Origin: Gammaproteobacteria bacterium | GTDB lineage: Bacteria; Pseudomonadota; Gammaproteobacteria; Steroidobacterales; Steroidobacteraceae | DNA: 7,235 nucleotides | Direction: 5' to 3' | NCBI GenBank assembly: GCA_028293775.1 | Contig: JAQGOD010000139.1 | Span: 1 to 7,235, forward strand | In this document: positions 1 to 6,215 of the stretch, one piece after another | Layout of the letters: each line of letters begins with the position of its first letter | Position numbering within the stretch: the first letter of the stretch is position 1 | Translations under genes and position numbers: made by a program | The notes under the pieces: model-generated | Database searches by the model: none | What the model saw: the letters and a program-made list of their open reading frames with translations, nothing else | Told to the model about the DNA's origin: nothing

Positions 1-2
1 GC

Positions 3-185
3 CCCTTCGCGAGCCCGGCGCCCCAACGCACTTTGATATTGGCGTGGCGGATCAGTTTCCCACGACATACGGCGATCGATGTGCTGCGCCGCACTATTCA
101 GGCGAGTAGCTCGGCCATCTGGACCTATAATACGGCTCGCGATCAGGACACCCCCGGTGTGCTGGTGGAAAATCGGAACTGGTAA
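3..185 (+). CDS. 3' end of an unrecognised gene upstream of the halogenase (partial)
   Basis: Frame 3 is open from the left edge to a TAA at 183-185, giving about 60 residues that end in PGVLVENRNW. The stop shares its last A with the halogenase ATG (TAATG), a classic translational-coupling arrangement, and third codon positions are clearly GC-richer than in frame 2. These two points are why I prefer this frame. I recognise no family or motif. It does not look like a TonB-dependent receptor end, which is a common halogenase neighbour. A competing frame-2 reading is open from 2 to a TAG at 107-109 and its peptide also looks protein-like, so the true frame, or a frameshift, cannot be settled here. 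If real, the gene is probably co-transcribed with the halogenase. Confidence 0.4.
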   Translation, partial: PFASPAPQRTLILAWRISFPRHTAIDVLRRTIQASSSAIWTYNTARDQDTPGVLVENRNW

Positions 186-1675
186 TGCGGCCCATATCCA
201 AAATCGTCATCGTCGGCGGCGGTACATCGGGATGGCTGGCGGCGTCCATGCTCTGCCATCATTTCAAGCGCGAGTTGTGCCAGGTCCAGCTGATCGAATC
301 CGAAGAGATCGGCACGATCGCCGTCGGGGAATCCACCGTGCCGCCTTTCGTCGGTCTGATTCAGCGGCTCGGCATCGATGAACAGCAGTTCATGCGCGCC
401 ACCGAGGCAACGTACAAGCTGGGCATCCAATTTGTCGGCTGGCATCAGCGCGACAAGAAATACTTCCATCCCTTCGGCGTCATCGGCCGATCGATTGGAA
501 ATCACGATTTCTATCAATGCTGGCTCAAGGCGCGAGCTCATGGCGATACGTCTTCCCTGCTGGATTTTTCGCCCTGCAATGTCATGGCTGAAAATGGCCG
601 GTTCTTCCCGCCGGCCGAAGCGCGTAACACACCCATTGGCGGCGCAAACTATGCGCTGCATGTCGATGCACTGTTGGTTGCGCGCTATCTGCGCGGCTAC
701 GCTGAAGCGCGCGGACTTGAGCGCACCGAGGGCAAAGTCACACGGGTGATGCAACGGGACGATGGTTTCATCCGAAGCGTGATGCTCGCCGATGGCCGAG
801 AAATTCAAGGGGACTTCTTTATCGATTGCACGGGTTTCAAGGCGCTTTTGATCGGCCAGGCGCTTGAGGTAGGTTCCGTGGATTGGTCGAATTATTTGCC
901 CTGCGACCGCGCCATCGTGACCAAGACCGCCGGCCAAAAGCCGCTGCTTCCCTCGACGCGCGCCGCGGCTCAGCCGGCGGGCTGGAGCTGGCAGATACCC
1001 TTGCAGCATCGCATGGGGCAGGGCTATGTGTACTCGAGCGCGTTCTGCAGCGACGCCGCTGCGAAATCGACGCTGATGCGCAGCCTGGGAGGAGCTGCCC
1101 TCGATGATCCGCGGGTCGTCCCGTTTACCACCGGGCACCGCAGAGAATTGTGGAAACACAATTGCCTGTCGGTCGGCCTTGCCTCCGGGTTTGTCGAACC
1201 GTTGGAGGCGACATCCATACATATGATTGCTCGTGGGATGGATTTTTTCCTGCGCTACTTTCCGGACTGCAACTGCGACTCCGCGCTGATTCGGGAATAC
1301 AACCGTCGCATGGTGTCGGACTACGAGGAAATTCGTGATTTCATTGTTCTGCATTACAGCGCCACGGTCCGAGACGATTCGCCCTTCTGGCAATGGTGCA
1401 AGAACATCAAGCTGCCCGATTCGTTGCAGGAGCGAATCGAACTGTTCAAAGGCCACGGTGCGCTGCGCGAAGGGGTCGATGAGTTATTTCGGGGCTCCAG
1501 CTGGCAGTCCGTATTCGAAGGCATGGGCATCAGGCCGAGCGTGTACTCCCGGCGCGTGGAGAGCATGGATTACGCGGAGATCGCGGCCTCGTTGATCACC
1601 GCCAAGGCGGCCATCGCCGGCATGGTGGCTCACTTGCCGACTCACGAGGAATTCCTGCGAGCGCAGATCGGCTAG
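185..1675 (+). CDS. Flavin-dependent tryptophan halogenase family protein
   Basis: This 496-residue protein has the family's usual length of about 500. It opens with a Rossmann FAD-binding motif (GGGTSGWLAA, residues 11-20) and then GESTVPPF (48-55), typical of tryptophan halogenases. Lys78, in ATYKLGIQF, sits where the catalytic lysine that guides hypohalous acid lies (Lys79 of PrnA). WSWQIP (267-272) is the WxWxIP motif that separates these halogenases from FAD monooxygenases. FVEPLEATSIH (336-346) supplies the conserved glutamate, Glu341, corresponding to PrnA Glu346. A DFIVLHY stretch (385-391) is also family-typical. Known members use FADH2 from a separate flavin reductase, with O2 and halide, to chlorinate or brominate an indole or related substrate. 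No flavin reductase is visible, and whether the substrate is free tryptophan, a peptide or something else cannot be read from sequence. The ATG overlaps the upstream stop, with only a weak GGTGGA about 14 bases before it. Confidence 0.93.
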   Translation: MRPISKIVIVGGGTSGWLAASMLCHHFKRELCQVQLIESEEIGTIAVGESTVPPFVGLIQRLGIDEQQFMRATEATYKLGIQFVGWHQRDKKYFHPFGVIGRSIGNHDFYQCWLKARAHGDTSSLLDFSPCNVMAENGRFFPPAEARNTPIGGANYALHVDALLVARYLRGYAEARGLERTEGKVTRVMQRDDGFIRSVMLADGREIQGDFFIDCTGFKALLIGQALEVGSVDWSNYLPCDRAIVTKTAGQKPLLPSTRAAAQPAGWSWQIPLQHRMGQGYVYSSAFCSDAAAKSTLMRSLGGAALDDPRVVPFTTGHRRELWKHNCLSVGLASGFVEPLEATSIHMIARGMDFFLRYFPDCNCDSALIREYNRRMVSDYEEIRDFIVLHYSATVRDDSPFWQWCKNIKLPDSLQERIELFKGHGALREGVDELFRGSSWQSVFEGMGIRPSVYSRRVESMDYAEIAASLITAKAAIAGMVAHLPTHEEFLRAQIG

Positions 1676-1716
1676 CGTGCCTGTTCCCCGGGCCCGCGAG
1701 CGAGCGACCGGCAATG

Positions 1717-1735
1717 CGATAGCGAAAATCTATCG
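1717..1735. promoter_or_regulatory. Inverted repeat, possible operator or small hairpin
   Basis: CGATAG (1717-1722) and CTATCG (1730-1735) are perfect inverted repeats separated by 7 bases (CGAAAAT). The element lies 33 bp before the start of the substrate-binding protein, a reasonable place for a repressor or activator site. There is no T-tract, so it is unlikely to be an intrinsic terminator. A 6-bp repeat can arise by chance, so function is only suggested. Confidence 0.3.
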
Positions 1736-1752
1736 GGACGCGATTGTTCTCT

Positions 1753-1758
1753 GGGGGG
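1753..1758 (+). promoter_or_regulatory. G-rich Shine-Dalgarno candidate for the substrate-binding protein
   Basis: Six consecutive G bases end 10 bases before the ATG at 1769 (13 before the second ATG at 1772). They can pair with the CCUCC core of 16S rRNA, though the match is not the canonical AGGAGG. This supports starting the protein at 1769 or 1772 rather than at the in-frame GTG at 1802. Confidence 0.4.
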
Positions 1759-1768
1759 TGCGCTGCCT

Positions 1769-2845
1769 ATGATGTTGCGTCTTCGCAACCGACGATACGC
1801 CGTGGATGAGTACGCCTTAAACCGCAGACAAGTAGTGCAAGGGCTCATGGCGGCCGCTTTGCCCTTAGGAGCACTTTCCTGCGGACAGGGATCGAATGGA
1901 AATACCCACGGTGCGCCCTTGGTGGTGGGCGGACTGCCGGTAACCTGCAATCTCACGCTTCCCGTGGCCTGTGTCTCCAAGGCCCGAAGCAATACGGCCC
2001 TCCCTGCCGGCCAGCCGCGTTTCGAATTCCAGTACAGCAAGTACAGCGGCTGGCCCGAGGTCAAGGAATCCTTGATGGCGGGCCGCATTCAGGCGGCGTA
2101 CATGCTCGCGCCGCTGGTCATGGATTTGGCGGACAAAAAAGTACCGGTAAAAATCGTCTCGCTCGGACATCGCTCCGGTGCCGTCATCATGGTCAGGACC
2201 GATTCGCCGTACCTCACCTTCAAGCAGCTGACGGGTAAGCGAATCGCGATTCCCAGCCGCTTCGCGGTGGACTTTCTCTTTTTAAGAAAGATGCTGGCCC
2301 GGGAGAATATGACGCCGAGCGACATTCAAATCGTGGAGATGGCGCCACCCGATATGCCGGCCGCGCTTTATGCGAACGCCGTCGACGCCTATTGTACGGG
2401 CGAACCCTTCGGGGCGGCCGCTCAGCAAGCCGGTTACGCGCGGCCGCTGCGCATGACGCGGGACGAGTGGCGCAACTACATCTGCTGCGTGCTGACCGTG
2501 CGTGAGGAGTTGATCCAGGAAAATCCGGCCATGGTTCAGGACCTCGTCAATCAAGTGCTGGGTGCCGGTGTATGGCTCGACCAGCAGCAGGAGAACCGCA
2601 ACAAAGCCGTTACCATTGCCGCGGGTCGAGCGTTTTTCAATCAAGATCCAAAAATCATTCAGTTCGTGATGGAGAATCCCACGGACCGGGTGACCTACGG
2701 CGATTTGCGCATGATCCGCGCCGAGTTCGAAGACCTCATGCAGCTGTCGATGGCTGCGGGCACGATCAAACACCCCATCGCATACGAGACCTACGTGGAT
2801 GAGACCTTTGCGAAAAACGCACGCGCCGCTGTCATCTCCTTGTGA
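1769..2845 (+). CDS. ABC transporter substrate-binding protein, NrtA/SsuA/TauA-like
   Basis: This is the 358-residue periplasmic receptor of the importer whose permease and ATPase lie at 3874-5377. The N-terminus has a twin-arginine pair (NRRQVVQG, 18-25), a hydrophobic stretch (about 26-37) and Cys38 in GALSC. This suggests export by Tat or Sec, possibly as a lipoprotein, although the lipobox is imperfect. The mature part follows the NMT1/NrtA-like fold: LVVGGLPVTC near 51-60, a KQLTGKRIAIP segment (152-162), and VDAYCTGEPF (205-214), which resembles the VDAxxxGEPW stretch of nitrate/bicarbonate receptors. Length is typical. Unusual are several cysteines: Cys60 and Cys68 flanking NLTLPVA, Cys209, and adjacent Cys239-Cys240. 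Known relatives bind nitrate, bicarbonate, sulfonates, taurine or pyrimidine precursors; the ligand here is undetermined. The gene heads the five-gene block, ending 6 bp before the SCO gene. Confidence 0.85.
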   Translation: MMLRLRNRRYAVDEYALNRRQVVQGLMAAALPLGALSCGQGSNGNTHGAPLVVGGLPVTCNLTLPVACVSKARSNTALPAGQPRFEFQYSKYSGWPEVKESLMAGRIQAAYMLAPLVMDLADKKVPVKIVSLGHRSGAVIMVRTDSPYLTFKQLTGKRIAIPSRFAVDFLFLRKMLARENMTPSDIQIVEMAPPDMPAALYANAVDAYCTGEPFGAAAQQAGYARPLRMTRDEWRNYICCVLTVREELIQENPAMVQDLVNQVLGAGVWLDQQQENRNKAVTIAAGRAFFNQDPKIIQFVMENPTDRVTYGDLRMIRAEFEDLMQLSMAAGTIKHPIAYETYVDETFAKNARAAVISL

Positions 2846-2851
2846 GTCGTC

Positions 2852-3430
2852 GTGACATACGCGGCCCGCCCAATGCTCTGGGCTTGCATGCTGTTGTCCG
2901 TGACTGCGCGAGCCGGCGACGCCGATGCGCTCAAGGCCGGAGTTTTCAATCCGGCACGCGAGGCGCCGGATTTTTCCATTCGCGGATCTGACGGTGCGGC
3001 GCTCACTCTCAGCCACTATCGCGGCAAGGTCGTAGTTCTGGGCTTTGGCTACACCAATTGTCCCAATGTGTGTCCGGCCACGCTTGCAGTGCTCGCCATG
3101 GCGCATCGCAAACTAGGAGCGCTGGGATCGCAGGTGCAGGTCATCTATCTCACCGTTGATCCCGAGCGCGACAGCGCGGAACGGCTCAAGGAATACCTGG
3201 CTGCCTTCGACCCGACCTTCGTGGGCGGCACGGGCACCGCCGCGCAAATGGCAGCGGTGCGTTTAAGCTACGGCGTCTCGGCCCAGAAGCTCGGCAGCGG
3301 GAGCAACTACGCCGTCGCGCATTCGTCTTTCATCTATCTCATCACTCGTGAAGGCAAGCTGCGGGCGTTGATGCCCTTCGGGCACAAGGCAGATGACTAC
3401 GTACACGACATTTCCATGTTGCTGAATTGA
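2852..3430 (+). CDS. SCO1/SenC family copper-binding thioredoxin-fold protein
   Basis: This 192-residue protein matches the SCO family in length and motifs. After an N-terminal hydrophobic signal (about 8-19) with a plausible ARA cleavage site at 19-21, the thioredoxin fold begins near residue 38 (APDFSI). FGYTNCPNVCPATL carries the copper-binding CxxxC (Cys70, Cys74). TVDPERD (101-107) is the usual SCO loop. His157 in VAHSSFIYLI is the third copper ligand. All three ligands are therefore present. SCO proteins deliver copper to, or reduce thiols of, the CuA site of cytochrome oxidase, and some serve other copper enzymes. No oxidase gene is visible. The GTG start at 2852 is chosen because it includes a basic residue before the hydrophobic stretch; the ATG at 2873 would leave a very short signal. 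Its stop overlaps the next gene's possible TTG start. Confidence 0.92.
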   Translation: MTYAARPMLWACMLLSVTARAGDADALKAGVFNPAREAPDFSIRGSDGAALTLSHYRGKVVVLGFGYTNCPNVCPATLAVLAMAHRKLGALGSQVQVIYLTVDPERDSAERLKEYLAAFDPTFVGGTGTAAQMAAVRLSYGVSAQKLGSGSNYAVAHSSFIYLITREGKLRALMPFGHKADDYVHDISMLLN

Positions 3431-3873
3431 GCGTGAGTAGCGTGCGCCCGTTTCTCCAGCGCGGAAGCTTGATTCTCGTCGCCGTGGTCATGCTGAGCGG
3501 CGTAGCATGGGCGGCGTTCACCCCCGTCACCTTTGCTTCGCGGGAAGAAACGTTCGAAATTCCCAAGGGCACCTGGGCCCAGCGCATGGCGGGGAACAAG
3601 GTAGAGATTCTACCGTCCCGCGTATTTCTGACACTTGGCATCAGAGACGTATTGCTGCTGAAGAATCGGGATGATGTTCCGCAGATATTCGGTCCGACCT
3701 TGATGATGCCGGGCCAAAGCTTCCGCTTGCCGTTCGAAGTGGCCAGTAGCTATCAATTTGCCTGCACGGCACATGCGAGCGGACAAATGACCGTGGTCGT
3801 TGATGAGCAACCGGACACGCCTTGGCGGCGGCTTGTGTGGAGAACACGAAGAATTTTCAGAGTCGTTGCGTAA
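3427..3873 (+). CDS. Small exported cupredoxin-like protein
   Basis: This protein of up to 148 residues has an N-terminal hydrophobic segment (SLILVAVVMLSGVAWA, 14-29) acting as a signal peptide or membrane anchor, followed by a short beta-rich domain. FACTAHASGQM (111-121) has the spacing Cys113-x2-His116-x4-Met121, the same as the type-1 copper loop of plastocyanin. The expected upstream histidine, normally in a VPH context, is glutamine here (Gln86 in DDVPQIFGP). A MPGQ turn (94-97) precedes the final strands, as in cupredoxins. The C-terminus (about 132-148) is strongly basic (WRRLVWRTRRIFR). It is probably periplasmic, for copper or electron handling, but copper binding is uncertain. The start is ambiguous: TTG 3427 overlaps the SCO stop, and GTG 3433 is an equally plausible in-frame alternative that keeps the signal. 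The stop directly abuts the permease ATG. Confidence 0.75.
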   Translation: MSVSSVRPFLQRGSLILVAVVMLSGVAWAAFTPVTFASREETFEIPKGTWAQRMAGNKVEILPSRVFLTLGIRDVLLLKNRDDVPQIFGPTLMMPGQSFRLPFEVASSYQFACTAHASGQMTVVVDEQPDTPWRRLVWRTRRIFRVVA

Positions 3874-4632
3874 ATGAACAAAATAAAAGGGAGCCTGCCG
3901 GCGATGGCCGTCATCGCAGTATTGCTGGCTGCGTGGTGGCTGATCGTCGTCGAGACCCGCAGCGTTATTTTCCCCACACCCTGGCAAGTGGTGACGGGCA
4001 TCGCCGAGCTCATCAAGGATGGCACCCTGTTCACGCACATCGGTGCTTCGTTGATGCGTGTCGGCGTTGGGTTCTCTCTCGCGGTGCTGGTCGCCGTGCC
4101 GTTGGGCCTGTGGCTGGGTTGGGTCAAGGGCGCCTACGCCACGCTCAATCCGCTGTTTCAGATATTGCGGCCCATTTCACCGATCGCGTGGATTCCCATT
4201 GCCATTCTGTGGTTCGGCGTCGGCAACGCCTCGCCGATCTATCTCATCTTTATTTCGTCGGTATTTCCAATGATTGTGCAAACCACCGCAGGGGTACACA
4301 CCATCGAGCGCCGCTATTTGCGTGCCGCAGAGAATTTCGGCGTCTCGCGCTACACGCTGTTTCGTCACGTCGTGATCCCCGCAGTGTTGCCGCAGATCAT
4401 CGTCGGCATGCGCATCGGACTAGGTGTGGCGTGGCTGGTGGTGGTCGCCGCGGAAATGATTGCGCTGCGCTCGGGACTTGGATATCTCATCATCGATTCC
4501 CGCAACGCCGGCAATCGCTACGATCTCGTGATCGCCGGAATGATCATCATCGGGTTGATTGGATTGTTGCTGGATGGCGTAATGCGACTGCTCGAGGGGC
4601 TGAAATCGGTCAGGTGGCGCTATGCACACTAA
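3874..4632 (+). CDS. ABC transporter permease, NitT/TauT type (NrtB/SsuC/TauC-like)
   Basis: This 252-residue inner-membrane protein has about six hydrophobic segments (roughly 8-26, 64-82, 104-116, 121-138, 183-196 and 218-235), the usual number and length for this family. Early family motifs are FPTPWQVV (33-40) and PISPIAWIPIAILWFG (100-115). The cytoplasmic EAA loop that docks onto the ATPase is at about 151-173 (AAENFGVSRYTLFRHVVIPA and the following residues), with the conserved glycine at 156. Nitrate, sulfonate and taurine permeases share these features, and the sequence does not tell substrates apart. The ATG follows the cupredoxin stop with no gap and a poor Shine-Dalgarno, so translation is probably coupled. 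The last 11 bases overlap the ATPase gene. A 273-codon open frame in another register over the same stretch is a shadow. Confidence 0.93.
   Translation: MNKIKGSLPAMAVIAVLLAAWWLIVVETRSVIFPTPWQVVTGIAELIKDGTLFTHIGASLMRVGVGFSLAVLVAVPLGLWLGWVKGAYATLNPLFQILRPISPIAWIPIAILWFGVGNASPIYLIFISSVFPMIVQTTAGVHTIERRYLRAAENFGVSRYTLFRHVVIPAVLPQIIVGMRIGLGVAWLVVVAAEMIALRSGLGYLIIDSRNAGNRYDLVIAGMIIIGLIGLLLDGVMRLLEGLKSVRWRYAH
4612..4617 (+). promoter_or_regulatory. Ribosome binding site of the ATPase gene, inside the permease
   Basis: AGGTGG ends 4 bases before the ATG at 4622 (7 bases from the AGG core), within the last codons of the permease. It supports the ATG at 4622 and the 11-base overlap between the two genes. 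Confidence 0.5.
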
Positions 4633-5377
4633 GATCGAGGTGAACGGCATCCGCAAGGGATTCGCGTCAAACGGTGCAGGCCTACAGGTCGTCGAAGACG
4701 TCAGCCTCACCGTCGGGGACGGTGAGTTCGTTGCCATCGTCGGTCCGTCCGGATGTGGAAAGACTACGTTGATGAACATGGTCGCGGGGTTCCTGCAACC
4801 GGATGCCGGTTCGATTCTCATCGATGGCGTGCCGCGCACCAAACCCAATGCCAAGGGCATTCTTATTTCGCAGCAGGGTTCGGTCTTCCCCTGGCTTACC
4901 GTGCAGCAGAATCTGATGTTCGGACTGAATGATCATCCGCAGGCCGACAAGAAGGGGGTGGCCGATCATTACGCAGCCATGGTGGGATTGAAGGGCTTTG
5001 AGGGCAGCTACCCGCACGAGCTCTCGGGTGGGATGCTCAAACGCGCCGAACTGGCACGCGCGTTCGCCGTGAAGCCCGAGATTCTATACATGGACGAGCC
5101 GTTCTCGGCGCTGGATGCCTTGACGAACCTGCGCATGCGCAATGAACTGCTGCGCATCCTGGAGGAGGAGCGCCATACGGTCATGTTGATCACCCATGAC
5201 GTGGAGGAGGCCATTCACCTGGCTGATCGGATCATGGTGCTGTCGCCGAGGCCCACGAGAATTCAAGCGATGTTCAAGGTGGATCTGCCGCATCCGCGCA
5301 AGCTGACCAGTCCCGAAGTGCAGGAACTACGCGTCGCGATCCTGCACGAGCTTGGCGTCGATCGGAATGCGGGATGA
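4622..5377 (+). CDS. ABC transporter ATP-binding protein, NitT/TauT type (NrtD/SsuB/TauB-like)
   Basis: This 251-residue cytoplasmic ATPase powers the importer formed with the permease it overlaps. All nucleotide-binding motifs are present in order: Walker A GPSGCGKTT (41-49), Q-loop in SQQGSVFPW (83-91), ABC signature LSGGM (134-138), Walker B ILYMDEPF (154-161) with Asp158 and catalytic Glu159, D-loop SALD (162-165) and switch His192 in LITHDVEEA. The signature has Met in place of the more common Gln, which is frequent in this subfamily, followed by a less usual LKRAELARAF. Length is typical, with no extra receptor domain fused to the C-terminus as in NrtC. It is the last gene of the plus-strand block, its stop only 10 bp from the end of the convergent dehydrogenase gene. 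Confidence 0.95.
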   Translation: MHTKIEVNGIRKGFASNGAGLQVVEDVSLTVGDGEFVAIVGPSGCGKTTLMNMVAGFLQPDAGSILIDGVPRTKPNAKGILISQQGSVFPWLTVQQNLMFGLNDHPQADKKGVADHYAAMVGLKGFEGSYPHELSGGMLKRAELARAFAVKPEILYMDEPFSALDALTNLRMRNELLRILEEERHTVMLITHDVEEAIHLADRIMVLSPRPTRIQAMFKVDLPHPRKLTSPEVQELRVAILHELGVDRNAG

Positions 5378-5387
5378 AGGCATCGAG

Positions 5388-6194
5388 CTACTGCGCCGTC
5401 CAACCGCCGTCGACCGGAATGGCCGTGCCCGTGATGTTGTGCGCGTCGGGGGCGCAAAGCCAGACCGCCAATCGGGCAATTTCCGCAGGGGAGGAGAGCC
5501 GGTGCGAAGGCTGCTTTTCAGCCAGCATCGCGTCGATTGCTGCTTGGGTGGACACGCCCAACTCTTCACGGCGCTCAGCAATCTGGGGCGCCACGAGTGC
5601 GGTGTCCACCCACCCGGGACAGATGCAATTGATGGTAACGCCGCCGCTTTCCGCGCTGCCGATGTCGGCATATTCGAGGGCCGCGACTTTCGACAGGCCG
5701 ACGAGTCCGAATTTGGCCGCGACATACGGCGCCTTACTGACGGAGGCCACCAGACCATGCACGGAGGCGATGTTGATCACGCGCCCGTAGTTGGCTTCGG
5801 CCATCCGCGGCAGGGCATGGCGCATGGTGTGAAACGCCGCCGACAGATTGACCGCGAGAATGTCCGCCCACACCTCTGGGGTGATCGCGGCGATCGGCGC
5901 GGTGTGTTGAATACCGGCGTTGTTCACGAGGATATCGAGGTGGCCCCACGCGAACACCCGTGCCATCAAGGCGTCGATTTGATTCACGTCGCGCAAATCC
6001 CCGCCAAAGTAACTGACATGGGTGGTTCCCGCGGCCTGAAACTCCGCAAGCAATTGAACTGCTTCGGCGGGCTCGATGAGTCCATGCGCCGCGACGCGGG
6101 CGCCGGCCTTTGCGAAGGCGAGGGCTATGCTTTTACCAATGCCGCGGTCCGCGCCGGTGATCAACACCGATTTGCCGCGCAGTTCCGTCGTCAC
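5388..6194 (-). CDS. SDR oxidoreductase, D-3-hydroxybutyrate dehydrogenase-like
   Basis: This 268-residue classical short-chain dehydrogenase is slightly longer than the usual 255-260. It has the nucleotide motif TGADRGIG (13-20), NNAG (91-94), catalytic Ser144, Tyr157 and Lys161 (YVAAK), and Asn116. Stretches such as INIASVHGLVAS (140-151) and ICPGWVDTALV (191-201) are characteristic of bacterial D-3-hydroxybutyrate dehydrogenases, which convert (R)-3-hydroxybutyrate to acetoacetate with NAD+ in polyhydroxybutyrate or ketone-body use. Other 3-hydroxy substrates remain possible because SDR specificity is hard to read. A short insertion-like segment, DIGSAESGG (177-185), precedes the conserved VTINCICPGW and may explain the extra length. 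The start is GTG (complement of 6192-6194). The upstream esterase stop lies in the same frame with no other start codon between, so this is the earliest possible start. Its Shine-Dalgarno is weak. Confidence 0.85.
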   Translation of the reverse strand: MTTELRGKSVLITGADRGIGKSIALAFAKAGARVAAHGLIEPAEAVQLLAEFQAAGTTHVSYFGGDLRDVNQIDALMARVFAWGHLDILVNNAGIQHTAPIAAITPEVWADILAVNLSAAFHTMRHALPRMAEANYGRVINIASVHGLVASVSKAPYVAAKFGLVGLSKVAALEYADIGSAESGGVTINCICPGWVDTALVAPQIAERREELGVSTQAAIDAMLAEKQPSHRLSSPAEIARLAVWLCAPDAHNITGTAIPVDGGWTAQ

Positions 6195-6215
6195 GTCTGA
6201 ATGTCCGGCACGGCT

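Larger units (their letters stand above)
1676..1768. other. Intergenic gap before the transporter operon
   Basis: These 93 bp are the longest non-coding stretch in the window and the most likely home of a promoter for the five genes downstream, unless they are read through from the halogenase. It contains a GC-rich patch with a CCCGGGCCC core near 1687-1695, three tandem GCGA tetranucleotides (1696-1707), a perfect inverted repeat (1717-1735) and a run of six G (1753-1758). I see no convincing -35/-10 pair and no rho-independent terminator with a T-tract after the halogenase. Confidence 0.5.

Noticed and set aside
143..1456. A 437-codon open frame on the minus strand opposite the halogenase
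   Set aside because: It is fully antisense to a gene with many intact family motifs, its translation shows no recognisable domain, and long antisense frames are common in GC-rich coding DNA.
2282..3106. A 274-codon minus-strand frame across the receptor/SCO junction
   Set aside because: It is antisense to two motif-supported genes, and its translation looks like out-of-frame GC-rich sequence.
3822..4643. A 273-codon plus-strand frame overlapping the permease
   Set aside because: The translation is rich in Arg, His and Ala and lacks hydrophobic segments or motifs, while the overlapping frame encodes a clear ABC permease.
1769..5377. Assigning the importer specifically as nitrate, sulfonate or taurine uptake
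   Set aside because: Permease and ATPase motifs are shared by all these subfamilies, and the receptor ligand residues cannot be assigned by eye. The SCO/cupredoxin neighbours argue against a routine call.
5374..5385. GATG-AAGG-CATC foldback at the convergent junction as a terminator
   Set aside because: A 4-bp stem with no T-tract on either strand is too weak to call an intrinsic terminator.
5352..6200. A 282-codon plus-strand frame opposite the dehydrogenase
   Set aside because: It mirrors the SDR gene almost exactly, has no recognisable motif, and would overlap the end of the ATPase gene.
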